64,000 nt of DNA from positions 505,461,442 through 505,525,441 of the forward strand of contig NC_081410.1 of the NCBI RefSeq assembly GCF_030272615.1, given 5' to 3'. Shown in pieces: positions 22,856 to 35,313 of the stretch (position 1 is its first letter; the number at the start of each line of letters is the position of its first letter). The position numbers and the translations under genes were made by a program. The DNA is from Cryptomeria japonica (Eukaryota > Streptophyta > Pinopsida > Cupressales > Cupressaceae). Below the pieces are notes generated by a model. The model had not been told where the DNA came from and searched no databases. It saw only the letters and a list, made by a program, of their open reading frames with translations.

Positions 22856-25678
22856 AATTTAATTTCTGCAGGGCAACTAGGTAGTGAAGGTTACATAGTT
22901 ACCTTCTCAAACAATATGTGGAAGGTCACTAAAGGATCATTAGTAGTAGCTAAAGGTGCGAAGGTAGGCACATTATATCTGTGTATTGGTAACACTTACT
23001 CTACCTTAGCTGCTACAGATAAAGTTACTGCAGGGACAACAACAATAAATGTTGCAAGAACAGATTCGATAATGTGGCACCATAGGCTTGGGTACATGAG
23101 TGAGAAAGAGATGAAAACCCTTCACTCCAAAAATCTATTGCCAGGACTAAAGAAGATTGATTTAGAGTTCTGTGAAAACTATGTTTATGGTAAACAGAAA
23201 AGAGTCAGATTTCTCAAGGTCGAGAAAGAGAAGAAGAGTGAGAAGTTAGAGTTTGTACATTCAGATGTATGAGGACCAGCTCAGGTATCATCTCTTGGTG
23301 GCTTTTTTTATTATGTTATTTTTATTGATGACTCAACCAGAAAAACATGGGTATATTTCCTAAAACAAAAATCAGATGTTTTTGAAACTTTTAAGAAATG
23401 GAAAGTTTTGGTTGAGAATGAGACAGGAAAAAAGTTGAAGTGTCTCAGATCGGATAATGGAGGTGAGTATTGCAGCAAAGTATTTGAAGATTGTTGCTCT
23501 TTAAATGGGATTTGAAAGCAGAAGATAGTTCCAAGAACTCCACAGGAAAATGGTGTGTCAGAGAGAATGAATAGGACAATCATGGAACGTGCGAGGAGCA
23601 TGAGATTGCATGCTGGATTGCCCTTACAATTTTGGGTAGATGTTGTACATACTGTTGTCTATTTGATAAATAGAGGACCTTCAACCCCTTTCGATGGTGG
23701 TATTCTAGAGGAGGCATGAACTGGTAAAAAGGTAAGTTATTATTTTCTAAAAACTTTTGGTTGTGAAGCTTTTGCCATGTTGATAAAGAAAACAGAACCA
23801 AGCTTGATGCTAAATCTCATAAATGTACCTTCATTGGATATGGGATAGATAAATATGGCTATCGGTTATGGGATTTTGAAAATAAGAAAATAATTAGAAG
23901 TAGAGATGTTATATTCAATGAGAAGGTTATGTATAAAGAACAAATGCAGGAAAAGAAGCATGAACAGGACAAACAAGAATATGTGGTGTTGGATAAGATT
24001 CCTGAAAATGAAATGCCATAGGTACCTGATGCTCTGCAACAACATATTGTCCCACAAACTCCTCAAGTGTTAGACATTCTACAAGGACAATTAGACCCCC
24101 TGAAAGATTTTCTTCTTCTTTGTATTCTATTTTATTAACGGATTCTGGTGAACCAGAAGAATATGAAGAAGCAATGTAGGTAGATGTCAAACAACAGTGG
24201 GAGCTAGGCATGAAAGAGGAGATGGACTCCTTGATGAAAAATAAGACTTGGGACTTAGTCCCTTTACCTGCAGAAAAAAGAGCCTTGCCTAACGAATGAG
24301 TTTATCAGCTGAAGGAGGAGGAAGGAGGTAAGAAAAGATATAAGGCCAGACTTGTGATAAAAGGTTTTGCACAGAAAAAGGGTATAGATTATGATGAAAT
24401 ATTTTCTCCAGTTGTAAAAATGACTTCAATTAGAACTCTACTTAGTCTTGTGGTTGCAGATGATTTACATCTTGAACAATTAGATGTCAAAACAACTTTT
24501 CTCCATGGAGATTTGGAGGAGGAAATTTACATGTTGCAACCACAGGGATATGAGGTCAAAGGTAAGGAGAACTTGGTGTGCAGGTTGAAGAAAAGTTTGT
24601 ATGGCCTAAAGCAAGCACCCCGACAATGGTATTTAAAATTTGATAGTTTCATGGTTGAACACAGTTATCATAGATGTCATTCTGATCATTGTGTATATTT
24701 TAAGAGATTTGATAATGGCAGTTATATTATCCTGTTGCTTTATGTTGATGACATGCTTGTTGTTGGGTCTAACATGCAACATATAAATTATCTTAAACAG
24801 AAATTAGCCTGGTCATTTGCTATGAAGGATTTGTCTGTAGCTAAGAAAATTCTCGGTATGAGGATTACACGGGACAAAAAAAATAGAACCTTGAATTTGT
24901 CCCAAAATGAGTATATAAAGAAGGTGTTGAAAAGATTTAACATGCAGGATGCAAAATCAATTAGTACATCTTTGGCTAGTCATTTGAAATTGACTAAAGA
25001 GATGTGCCCAAAGGCACATGAAGAGGTTAACAAAATGTCTAACATCCCATATTTATCAGCTGTTGGTAGTCTGATGTATGCAATGGTATGCACAAGGCCA
25101 GATATTGCACATGCAGTGGGAGTTGTGAGCAGGTTTATGAGTAATCTAGGTATGGAACATTGGAATGCTGTGAAATAGATTCTTCGGTATTTGAAAGGAA
25201 CTACTACGAAGGCATTATGTTTCAAAGGATCTAATGCTGCTCTAAGTGGATTTGTTGACTCTGATCTGGCAGGTGATATTGATTCACGGAGGAGTACTAC
25301 AGGGTATGTTTTTACTATAGGGGGAACTGCAGTCAGTTGGATTTCTAGGCTGCAAAAGGTTGTTGCACTTTCAACCACTGAAGCTGAGTATGTTGCTGCT
25401 ACAGAAGCTAGCAAGGAGATGATTTGGTTGCAATGTTTTCTGGAGGAATTGGCTTAGACACAAGAGGATAGCCCATTGTATACTGATAGCCAGAGTGCCA
25501 TTCATCTTGTGAAGAACTCTGCTTTTCATTCAAGGACAAAGAACATTTAGCTCAGGTACCACTTCATCCAGACTATTTTGGAGGAGGGTCAGTTACGGCT
25601 TGAGAAGATTCACACATGAAAGCAGTTTCACAAGAGAAGCTGATTTCTTTATCAGTTTCTATTGGTCTTCTTGATTGA
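22856..25678 (+). pseudogene. pol: Copia pol: integrase, RT, RNase H (element 5)
   Basis: The pre-integrase motif MWHHRLGYMSEKEM leads into integrase with FVHSDV, LRSDNGGEYC and GVSERMNRTI, so all three catalytic positions are kept. Stops interrupt at 23270 and in the LNGI and LEEA motifs. A frameshift near 23770 breaks FGCEAF from the following segment. RT occupies about 24300-24800, with [22 protein letters not shown] and LYVDDMLVVG. RNase H follows with the [10 protein letters not shown] motif near 25375. A short deletion near 25617 precedes the natural end at 25676-25678. At least eight stops or frameshifts make it inactive. Confidence 0.9.
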
Positions 25679-25754
25679 TAATTGTGAAATTTATACCAGT
25701 CGAGTCCTAGTGTTTTATCCAGCGGATGTTGCATGTACAGTGGTGTCGTGTAGT

Positions 25755-25818
25755 ATCAGTCTCCAAGTGGGAGATTGTTCGGTGTGGAGCCTGATCAGTC
25801 TCCAAGTGGGAGATTGTT
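25755..25818 (+). repeat. Duplicated polypurine tract of element 5
   Basis: A 25 bp segment containing CTCCAAGTGGGAGATTGTT occurs at 25755-25779 and again at 25794-25818, a 39 bp period. The second copy abuts the 3' LTR and is the working polypurine tract. The first has the same junction-like TGTT. Confidence 0.85.
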
Positions 25819-26160
25819 AAAATGTGGTGACTGATCAGCAAAGTACTGTACACTTAGCATGTTTCGTTGATGAAAACTGACATTCTAATAAAACCCTAAA
25901 AAGACCGACTTTGTTTGTTGCCCTAAAAATGCATGTTATAAGCGGTTGGGATGCTTAAGGAATTGTAAGGTTAATGTATTGTTTTTGCTGGATAATAAGA
26001 AAGATTGGATGACTGTGTATGGTGGACGTAACCCATTCTGGGTGAACCACGTTAAATCTCTATGTTATCTATATCCTGTTTTATTTCTTTATCTTTTGTA
26101 TTTAAATCTGCATATAATTGTTAGTTCATATTTGCTTCGGATCTGCTTGAAATCCTAACA
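25815..26160 (+). repeat. 3' LTR of element 5
   Basis: 346 bp, TGTTAAAATG to CCTAACA, followed by the target duplication ccttg. Confidence 0.95.
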
Positions 26161-26165
26161 CCTTG

Positions 26166-26361
26166 AAGGATTTTGGACATATGGAAGAGAAGTGAATCTT
26201 AGATTTTGAGATTTGGATGGAGGAAAGGTTACAGATTTTGGGGCATAAGAACCCAAAATGGATGAAGGAGGTGATGGTGGAACAACAATTTTGGATGCCA
26301 ATTTTGATTTTTCTTTATACTATTGTGCTTCAAGCAGCCGCTTAGGGATCCACATGGTTTT
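26166..26361 (-). other. End of the gag region of element 4
   Basis: Remainder of the gag tail between the last open frame and element 5. It holds the WIPKRLLEAQ-like phrase on the minus strand. I see no other feature. Confidence 0.4.
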
Positions 26362-28287
26362 TTATTTTTCATGCTTTTGTAGTTCCTTAGAGCGCATTGC
26401 TTGTACAAGTGCCTTAGGAACCCATATAACTTTTGACTTTTCTTCTTTCTTTATGGGCCTTTGTGGCATTTTGTATTTTTCTTTTTCTTTTTGGATCATA
26501 TTGTGCTTTGTTTTGACATGTCGATTAGATGGGACATGTTGATCCTTGAATACATGTGGATTACTTGACTTATGAATTTTATGCTTGGCATCCAAATTGC
26601 TTGGAGGGAGATGTGTGGATAGATAGGAATGATATGGAGGTCTTTTAGATGGATGGAAGGTACATGTGTGCCTTTGTTGATCTTGCATAAGGGATGGAGG
26701 GATATAGGGACCTAGAATGGACGGAAGCGATGATGGGGAAAGCGTATATTTAGATTTAACTAGATAAATGTAGGATTTATGAGAGATACCAACATCTTGA
26801 GAAATGTACCTAAGGCCATGACCTTTAAGATTTTCTTTAATATGGAGGTGTTATTTCTTGTGGAGATTTATCCCTTTGCCTTTATAAATATTTTGACTTG
26901 TAGGATACACTTTGCTTTGGAAAGAAGGCACGAGTCCATTATGAGATGGAGGTGGAATGCAGGGAATGATAGGATCATGAGAGGGATTTGTAGGCATGAT
27001 GGATCCTTGAGGTGAATATGGAGGATTATGACAAGGAGATGAAGGGATATTTTGATCTTGACATGGAAGAAGACCATTGGATAGAGCAGGAAGGGTGTTT
27101 GACTCTTCATTTTGAATAGGACCATTTGAAAAGGTAGAAGAGGCATCATGATCTTGCCTAGGAAGTGGATTAGGAATGAGATATGGAAGGATGCTTTGCT
27201 CTTGAGATGGAAGGAGTTCATCTTGGAAGAAATGGAAAGGTATAAAGGGATCACCATGGGATTCTAGAGAGGTGGGATCTTTTTCAATCATTAGATGGGA
27301 TTGAGGAGTTTTTGTGTCTTGATCTTGATTTATGATAGGACTTGTTTCTTCATTTTTTAGATTATCCTCTTGACATGGAGTCACTTCTAAGGAAGGGGTA
27401 ATATTGTTGATATGCATGGAGGATTCTTGGAAGGTGTTCATGTTTTGGCATGCTAGGGAAGCATTTTGAGTGGGACTCTCTGGAGTGGGTACGTTTGGAA
27501 TTGGAGTGCATGATGGCATAGAATCTAGGATTTTTAAATCTTTAGAGGAACTTGTATCAATATTGGCATTAACTTGGATTTCCATAGGAGATAGCCCTTG
27601 AAGGTAAACATGATAAGTTTCATTGTTTGAAGGAGATGGTATGGATTGTTGCTAAGAAGTTTTAGGAGATGAAGGCATCATGGAAGGGATGAAGGCCACA
27701 TATGGAGCCTTGCTAGACATAGGTTCATAATTTTGATTATGCTTAGAAGTAGTTCCTTCTTTTTCTTTAGGTGAGTCATTAGGATCTTCAATTTTAATGA
27801 CACCATTATCAATGAGATCTTGAATCTTATGTTTTAATTCCATGCATTTCTAAGTCTTATGTTCATTGTGTCTATGATATGCACAATACTTACTCACAAA
27901 TTCACATCCCCGTGTGGTCTTTTTAGGCAATATGATAAGATTATGCTCAAGAAGCTCTTTCTAAGTCGACTCAATAGATTGCCCCAAAGATGTAAACTGT
28001 CTATCTAGAGGATATTTGGAGGAAATTTCTTTATGTCTTGGTGAAGGTATCTTGTGAGCTTGTTTGAGATTTGGCTTTTGATTGTTAATTATTTGTTGGT
28101 TTTCGATTGTCAAATCATATAATCGTTTTAGCATTCCTTGAAGTTTCTCACTCTTGATATCATGCATTTGTTTCTCAAATGAAGTCATTGATTTATATTG
28201 TTAGATTTTCATGTCATATATTTCTTTCTTGATATCTTGAGTCATTTGAGCCAAGGTAGCCATGGGAATTGGAGCTAAGGTAGCCAT
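26362..28287 (-). pseudogene. gag: Gypsy-type gag remnant (element 4)
   Basis: On the minus strand a frame starts at the ATG at 28285-28287 and stays in phase for 642 codons. It is broken by stops at 28201, 27961, 27850, 27652 and 26851, with more decay at about 26689-26850. The conserved block CAYHRHNEH, a stop, then KCMELKHKIQDLID (about 27810-27880) matches the Gag zinc-finger-like region before protease in plant Gypsy elements. A long Ser/Pro/Asn/Gln-rich linker follows. The end contains a VIWVPKALVQ motif like the Gag-protease linkers of the family. No protease follows. A second WIPKRLLEAQ-like phrase lies at about 26320-26360 in another frame, just before element 5. Confidence 0.72.
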
Positions 28288-28683
28288 TTACAGTTGATAG
28301 CGAGAGGTGTTATAGATGTCAAGGTGAGATCAAAGCTAGTTGTTCATTGAGGCTAGAGGTTGATGTTCAAACTTATACGGGTGAGATACAATAACTCTGA
28401 TTTTGAGTCGAGGCTAAGTAGCCTAAGTGATACTTGAGAGTGAAGTTTGGACAACAGATTGGTTGATTGGATTAGGTTGATTGAGCTAGCTAAGAGGTAA
28501 CTGACAAAATCATGCAACACAGTTGTAGAAGGTACACTACCAAGGTGTCTTTATGCTTAAAAATTATGATAACTAGTTTTATGCTCACTGTAGACTGACA
28601 AATTTGACTGGTTTGACTGACAAGATTAGGAATTCGTACGACAAATTTCTCAGACCTAAATGACAGTTTATCTGTTTCCAGAC
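28288..28683 (-). other. Leader of element 4, part next to gag
   Basis: Non-coding stretch between the gag start and the insertion site of element 6. It contains words such as GTACGAC near 28636 that recur in the rest of the leader at 58393-60517. Confidence 0.6.
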
Positions 28684-29033
28684 TGTTATCATTGATTAAA
28701 ATTGGGTTTTTCTTTTCCCATGATTGGCTATGGTATGTTCAATTTTTTCGAATAGGGTGTATTTCCAAATGCTTCGGCTTTGTTCTAGACTTTAAGGGTT
28801 TAAGGGTTTTTTATTTTAGATGCTATCGTATTTGTTTTAAACCCTCTGGTTTCTAATCTGTCGTTACTTTATTCACTTAAGTAATGGGTCACGGGGTCAT
28901 AGGATGTGTTCCCCCTTGTTGTTTGCCTAGGCGGTTATGTTGATTAATCAAAAATTTTATGCCTTGTATGTTTTTCTTTTAAAGTTGTCGGGCCCAGTAA
29001 CTAGTGCGCATCTCGCGGATGGATCCACGACTC

Positions 29034-30162
29034 ACGTTATTTCACTAGGCGAAGTTGCGCATAGTTTATACCTCGCGAAATAGCGAAAACCACATGGCAG
29101 GCCACATAGATGGTCCAGCTGGTCTTTGATAGCGAGTAAAATGGCGGCACATGGCACATGGCACAAGTCACAACAGTCAGCGGGCCCACCCCTCCTAAGA
29201 GCCTTTTTAGAGGATTAAATGCTGATCAACTTCAGAGATGATCCAATGGCCCGCGCTATTTCGCAAGCGTAAGGTGCTCACTCTTTATGCCCGCGAAATA
29301 GTGAGAATGAACGAGAACTGTCCACGTGTCATGATAATGACTTGGAGGATAAAGCTGTTGAGACGAAAGTGGGGCCCCGCGGTTTTCTTTTGGCAAATGA
29401 TAGAGCGACAAATCAGCGCCAAAAGTGACAGGGCGCCAGGTGTTCACGATGAGTTAGCGGGCCCACCCCTCCTGAGAGCCTTTTCAGAGGATTAAATGTC
29501 GATCAACTTCAAAGATGATCCAACGGCCCGCGCTATTTCGCAAGGGTAAGGTGCTCACTCTTTATGCCCGCGAAATAGCGAGAATGAACGAGAACCGTCC
29601 ATGTGTCATGATAATGACCTGGAGGATAGAGTTGTTGAGACGAAAGTGGGGCCCCGTGGTTTTCTTTTGGCAAATGACAGAGCAAGAAATCAGCGCCGAA
29701 AGTGACAGGGCGCCAGGTGTTCACGATGAGTCAGTGGGCCCACCCCTCCTGAGAGCCTTTCCAGAGGATTAAATGCCGATCAACTTCAGAGATGATCCAA
29801 TGGCCCACGCTATTTCGCAAGGGTAAGGTGCTCACTCTTTATGCCCGCGAAATAGCGAGAATGAACGAGAACCGTCCACGTGTCATGATGACATGTGGTC
29901 TAAGAAGAAAGTATGGGCCTGCCAAGGTGGAAACGTCGGTATAAAAGAAAGAAACGCGACCAGTGTCAAGTGGAATGTGAAGGGGATTTCAAGGCCAATG
30001 ATTAGACGCCACGTGGTATTATGTAGCCAATAGAAAAGTGGGACCCAGAGAAAAGCCAAAGCCGTCAGTTAATCTAATGCTCGATCAAGTTTCTTTTGAT
30101 CGAACGGTTGGCGTTATTTCGCAGGACTAAGCTGCCCAATAGTTATGCCTCGCGAAGTTGCG
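29034..30162 (+). repeat. Stem-loop motifs and 277 bp tandem array in LTR copy A
   Basis: A 277 bp unit starts at 29224, 29501 and 29778, the last partial, with a partial copy before the first. Each has arms CGCTATTTCGC and GCGAAATAGCG, for example 29531-29541 with 29570-29580, about 28 bases apart. Related arms flank the array at 29034/29074 and 30112/30152, five in all. Each unit also has a (C)ACGTGTC or close variant, e.g. CACGTG at 29323-29328, resembling a plant G-box. Apparent ORFs of 85 and 63 codons here only reflect the repeat. Confidence 0.88.
29940..29947 (+). promoter_or_regulatory. TATA box of LTR copy A
   Basis: TATAAAAG in the context CGTCGGTATAAAAGAAAG, 597 bp upstream of the ORF start. 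Equivalent boxes are at 37881 and 53229. The position is conserved in all three LTRs. Confidence 0.65.
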
Positions 30163-30536
30163 AAAGAACAAAATGAAGCACTTGCAGGAATATTGTGACC
30201 CGTTGGAGCGAAAAATAAGAATCTTGTATGAATTCAATTTCGAAGGGACGGCCGAAGCATGCGGAATCAATGTTACAGTTAAGGCCCTGAGTACAAATAT
30301 TTGATTTCCTAAGAACCGGGTAAAGATATCTTTTAAAGGATTTTGCAGAAGAGCAGACACAGAGTTATTTTCCTGATATACAGAGCAAGTCAGTTCAGTT
30401 GCAGAGCAAATTCCTTCAAGCAAAGAACAGGTTCTCTTGTACATTTGTGTAGCAATTCTTGTGTAGTGTTCTAAAATAGATAATTAATTCTTCGCAGAGT
30501 TGTTTAAGAGTGGCATTTATTTCTTGCATTTACAAA

Positions 30537-33500
30537 ATGGCTCCTAAAAGGGAATTCTTCGGCAAGGTTAACTATTTAGAAAGAAGTGTATGTGATGATT
30601 TTTTAGAACAGTTGATTTTGTCAACCAATCAGGCATCAAAGGCTAAAGAGTTAGTGCCCAGGGCTCCCCGTCTAAAAATAGGAGAAGGATTATATGACAA
30701 AGGCAATTGGTTGAGAGACCCACAGGTTGGACTGTCTGGGTTGGGGTTATTCAAAGTGGGATTTGGAATGAGAAATTCTCCTGCCCCGCAAAACAGTATC
30801 TGGGAACTAGATGTTGGAAAACTAGTTGTCCCAGGAGTATTCATGGATACAGACCTGCTAACCCAAATGGCGTTAAATTATGATCCAGTCACAAGATGCA
30901 TTCGGGATGTAAATGGTAAAACCCTTGTTGAAATTAATGCTGAAGAGTTTAGGATGGCATTTGGGCTTAATGAGTTCACAAACTTCCTAGAACCTATAAA
31001 TTTCACATCATTAGCCCAAATTTATGGTGCATAGAGGAATCATCTCAGGAATGGGCCTCTCAAGGAACTTTTTGTGAAAATAGGAGGGTTAACAGTTGTA
31101 GGACCTAACACGCAAGAGCCCTTCTCATTAAGTATGTTTACCCTGAGGGCTAAAGGAATGTACTGGGCACTTTGTCAAGTTCTAGGAGAAGATGCTGAAG
31201 CAAATATGCTGAATCATTACTTGCTAATGATTGTCCAGATTTTGAATCTTTCTCTTGCTATCACATTTGATTATGCCTCTTTCATTGCCGATGCTATCCA
31301 TGGAGGGTTGATAGGAATAAAGAATGGAAAGGTGGACAGACCTTTTGGATGGTATTCACTCCTAATGCACCTTTTTCTTTTCAAAGGTGGTGATTATTTT
31401 GCCAGTGGACTAGACCTTGTCAAGGAGAAGGAAGGAGAAAAAATGTCAGTACAATTATGGAGTACTGTGTTGTCATGGGACAGAGAGGATGCTAGTTTTT
31501 TGAAGTTTGATAAATATTTCGCATCCAAAATAAGAACTCTCCTCTGCTCTGATAATCCAAGAGTCCCCAAGGTTCTTCTGGAATTCATAAGGCCAAAAGA
31601 ATTCGCAGAGAATATAAAAATTGTTCATAATTGGGGCGACATTTATTTATATCCAGTCTCCACAGTTTTCAGAGTTTTTGGTTTCAGGGGCACTCCATTT
31701 TTGTTACCTTACCAGGTCCCTCTCAAAGTGGGGATAGCGGAGATCCTTAGGCAAATTGGTTGCTTACAAGAAGCAGAGTTGACAGGCAGAGGTAAAGGGA
31801 CTATTTTCCCTGCAGCTACCATAGCCCACCAATTTGTAATAACGAAGGGAGGCTAGAACTGCTTTGAGGATTTTCTCAAACCTTATCATTTGTCCACTGC
31901 AGTGTCCAGGTGTGCTGATCCAGAGGACTTCTTCAATGATGTGTTTAGGAAGAAGGTATCATGCAGAGGTAGGCCTCATCAATTCCAGTTTCCTAAAGAC
32001 CTCATCAGAAATGAGTTTGATCTAGATGAGCAGGAACTAAGGAAAGAAAAGTGGGTGGCTTATAAGAAAGCGTTGGATTTTGTGCATCAGTTTGATGCTA
32101 GCTATGACCCATTGTCTAGCTTCTTTCCACTAGAAGAGAAAATAAAGTTTTTCATTGTTTTCTTTGAGGATGTGATGCAAACACTGAAGGAGAAGAGGGA
32201 AGCTGTGATTAAGAGTAACCCTGAAAAAGCCAGAATGATCCTAAGCAGGTCAGCTTCCAGCAAAGCAATTCCTCCTAGTGATTACACACTGCACAAGAAA
32301 TCAGGTTACAGTATGCTAGTGCCTATAACAGGGGAGCCCTCTACATCCAAAGGAAAGAGGAAGATACAAGATGTCATTGACATCCAAGACAGCCCAAAGA
32401 AGCAAAGGGTGGGGAAGGAAGTGCAATCAGATACACCTTTGTATTCCCCATCCCAATCCCCTATCCATATAGGAGATGAACAAGCAGCACCTGAATACCT
32501 CTTGCAGTTGGGTAGTTTAGGGGAAACTGCATACACCTATGATGAAGTGGAGGAAGCGATGCCAAAAGAACCCATTGATGCTGAAATGGACATCACCTCT
32601 ACTAAAATTAAAGGCCAGGAGTGGGATCCTAAGATAAAAAAAGGCAAGTAGTGTCTTTCTAGCTGATGACAATTTTGTCACATCGGAAGCATTTGTGCAA
32701 TTCATTTGGAAATAGCATATAGATAGATATAATGCTAGATGTGAGACAAGAAAGGCTGAGCAGTCCAATAAAGATCCAGCCTCAGTGGAAAAAGAAATAA
32801 AACAAGAGATGATGGAAGAATTCAAAACCATCACCCCTGAGTAGGGAAGAGATATGGTAGCACAAGCTGGAGTGCTTATCTTACCAGAGTGGGACATTGC
32901 AGATGCCCTAGTGTTAGATGCAGTAAGAAAAGAGACTAAACCCATGGAAGGGGTAACTTTCAATAAAGATAATGCTGCACTAGTTATGTGGTCTCTCAAA
33001 AGAAATGAGAGCAAGAAAGGCAAAGATACCCCAGGGTCAAGTTAACTTGGTGGAATGATGGTAAAGAGAGTGCAATGTACAGGGGTAGTAGAAGCTGCTA
33101 GCACTGTGCTAGAAACTGCAAAATTCAGTGTTGCAGTGGCAGAGAAGGAAGCCAAAGAAAAATAGGCCCTCCAAATTAAGTTGGAAACAGTTTTAAAGGC
33201 CTATAATAGTGCCAAGGAGGAGGTAAGAGGTAAAGATAGCATCATTGCTAAATTGCAGAGCCAGTTGATGGGACAATACCAACAAGGTGAGTCTTCAACA
33301 CTGATGATTTCCTCTTCTCCTGCAAGACCTCCACCTACTAGTCCCATCATTGAACTTCCACCATCTCTAGCACCCTCCATCTCTCAAATGATTGAGATTA
33401 CTCTCCAGGAACTAGAAAACCTGAAACAAGCTCAAGCCTTATATGCAGGGAAGTATGAGGAGAAAGTAAAGGCCACAATCTCCAGTTTTGTAGATACAAT

Positions 33501-34140
33501 AAATGCCTCATTACTTTACAACAATGTGGGAAAAATTATGGAGATATGGAATGAGCTGAGGAGAGATAAGGCCATTTTGACACCCGTTTTTGATAGATGG
33601 AGGCCTAGGGAGCAAGATCTAGAGTTCATGTGTGTATCATGTGATGAAGCAAGAGCCAATCCCATCATCAAATCCACTTCTGATATTGCAAAAGTCTTAA
33701 TGCAATTGGCGGTAGAAGTGGACAATGTGGATAGGAAGGTTAATTTGTGTAAGAAGGAATACACTGATCAAGTTTTTGAGTTGCTCCCAGGAATTTTTGC
33801 TAATCAGGATTAGTTAAAAGACAAGTAGATATGGCTTAAAGAGATAGAGGCTAAATTGTCAGCAAGAGTTAAAGGAATCATTGATCTTGATGATACTTCT
33901 TTCTTTGTTGTGACAATACAAGAGATAGAAAAAATTAAGTCACATTATGGTTTCCTTAATTCAGAAGTCAAGAAACTGAGAAATTCTTGGAAAAGGTTGA
34001 CTAAAATTAAAGATGATGTGATTAATTTTTCATGGCCAATAGAAGAGATATATAGTGAGTGGGCAACTAAATATGCTACCCAGGATCCGAAACAGTTGGA
34101 GAGCGCCCCTGAAAAGACAGAAGAGGTTGCAACAGAATAA
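30537..34140 (+). pseudogene. LTR-embedded ORF of unknown function, copy A
   Basis: It starts at the ATG at 30537 (MAPKREF), the start shared by all three copies. It aligns along its whole length with the copy at 38382-42023. It has stops at 31032, 31854, 32713, 32841, 33043, 33163, 33812 and 33825, and one extra A in an A run near 32635 that shifts the frame. It ends at a TAA at 34138-34140 shared with copy C, earlier than in copy B. Most stops are CAG to TAG, or TGG to TAG within CTG. The protein layout is described under copy B. This copy cannot make the full protein. Confidence 0.85.
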
Positions 34141-35114
34141 CAGGTTGAAGTAACTGCAGAGGCTGAAAAGTGCTTGTAACTGTTTTTGCGAAAAGCTTGT
34201 AACCTCTTTATTTTGAAAGAGATGATTGTAACAAACTTTTCTCGAAAGGTCCAAAGATTTGTGCATCCATGTTGTTATAAATGGATACCAGGACTAGAGG
34301 AAAAGGGATCACAAAATTTTGTAAGAAAACGCTGCAAAAATTTATCTGAGCTTTTCTAAGTCTAATGGAGAATCAGAATTTATTGTAATATTTCTTGAAC
34401 TGAATATCAATATACAGGCCATTGGTTTTGAGTAAAGCTTTGTGTTGTCTTCAAGTTCGTTCACAAATTTATTTACTGTTTTCATTCTGAATAATCCAGG
34501 GTTGTTCCGTTTGAATGGAATTGCAAAGCAATTTTAGTATAAGTTTTTGTTAGCTTTTCTCTTTAGGAGGGAAATTAAATACGCGGGATCACTCATACCA
34601 GTAAATTCTTTGGGAGGAATTTTGAATTTTGAGGACCATAGCTTAGTTTGGAATGCTTGAATTTTTGTATGTGTCATGCATATATAAGGATTAATAGAAA
34701 CCAAGCCGATGGGAAGCATAAAGATGTATTGTTTGAGGAGTTTTATTTGAGTTTAGATGACTTTGTAACCTTGGATAAGGCACTGGTATTAATTGAAGTT
34801 GTTTATTGCATGTTTTGTTGATCGAAATGCTGAATTTAAGTATAATTTCCATCCTTTGTTTTCAGTTGATTTCAAGGTGAATAAATCCACTGGTTTTCTG
34901 GACTGGTTTGCTGTGGGTTTTTGTTTGAAAGTGTGAATTTAATTCACAAAGGTATACCTACCTGGACTCCGAGGAAGCCCAAAGTGTAGAAGGTCTATCC
35001 AAACCTTGTCATATGTTGTCTAGAGAATTTCTTTATCTCCGATATCTCTTTTGCACCAAGCTTAAATCATATTATTCTAAGGATATTAAAGGGAATCAGA
35101 TTTTGAAGACAACA
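34141..35114 (+). other. Downstream part of LTR copy A, after the ORF
   Basis: About 970 bp of non-coding LTR sequence, AT-rich, with AATAAA near 34879 as one possible polyadenylation signal. It contains GGTATACC near 34950 and the conserved AGAAGG and CCTTGTCATATGTTGTC words, and ends in GACAACA. I see no coding potential. Confidence 0.6.
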
Positions 35115-35118
35115 AAAG

Positions 35119-35136
35119 TGGCGACTCTGCTGGGGA
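35119..35136 (+). promoter_or_regulatory. Primer-binding site of element 6
   Basis: TGGCGACTCTGCTGGGGA lies four bases after the LTR and is identical to the site at 42960-42977 in element 7. The TGG start fits a tRNA CCA end. I cannot assign the tRNA. Confidence 0.8.
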
Positions 35137-35313
35137 GAGTTATAAAAAAGATATAAACACAGATCTGTGTCGAGACTTGTAAAGAAAATTGTTGTGTGTT
35201 TGTGGGTAAGACTGCTTGTTTTCATTTTTTCCCATAGTTTTGTGGGTGGTGACTCTGTTACTATTGAACCAGCCCTTGTGAGATATGAATTTTCTAAAAG
35301 GAAGACAAGCGAG
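35137..35313 (+). other. Gag leader with splice-site-like signals (element 6)
   Basis: 177 bp between primer site and the conserved Gag start. It holds GGTAAGA near 35205 and a pyrimidine-rich TTTTTTCCCATAG ending at 35237, both also present in element 7 (acceptor-like AG at 43074-43075). The two are only about 32 bases apart, too close for one intron, but the second could be an acceptor for a donor further upstream. Confidence 0.35.

Larger units (their letters stand above)
21372..26160 (+). mobile_element. Element 5: Tnt1-type Ty1/copia retrotransposon
   Basis: A 4,789 bp element with two 346 bp LTRs (21372-21717 and 25815-26160), an intact initiator-Met primer site and the exact target duplication ccttg (21367-21371 and 26161-26165). 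Gag and pol are complete in layout but carry many stops and frameshifts. Small size, short LTRs and the protein motifs fit the Tnt1-like group. It is inserted in the non-coding 3' half of element 4, opposite to that element's direction. Confidence 0.95.
28684..35114 (+). repeat. 5' LTR (copy A) of element 6, containing an ORF
   Basis: Layout: conserved 5' segment, a stem-loop repeat region at 29034-30162 with a 277 bp tandem array, TATA box at 29940, the large ORF at 30537-34140, then about 970 bp to GACAACA. Both this and copy C span exactly these limits, and each is bounded by the target duplication on its outer side, so the ORF really is inside the LTR. Confidence 0.92.

Noticed and set aside
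26258-26542. A plus-strand frame of 94 codons in a hydrophobic style
   Set aside because: It is the opposite strand of the gag tail of element 4. The hydrophobic composition reflects the complement of a Lys-rich gag.
29238-29772. Pairs of 85-codon and 63-codon frames at 29238, 29515 and 52804, on both strands
   Set aside because: They recur only because they lie in the 277 bp tandem array of the LTR. Their sequence has no known motif and they change freely between units.
30537-34140. The LTR ORF as an envelope gene
   Set aside because: No signal peptide, no membrane segment of convincing length near the C-terminus and no cysteine-rich ectodomain. The basic nuclear-type patch argues against it.
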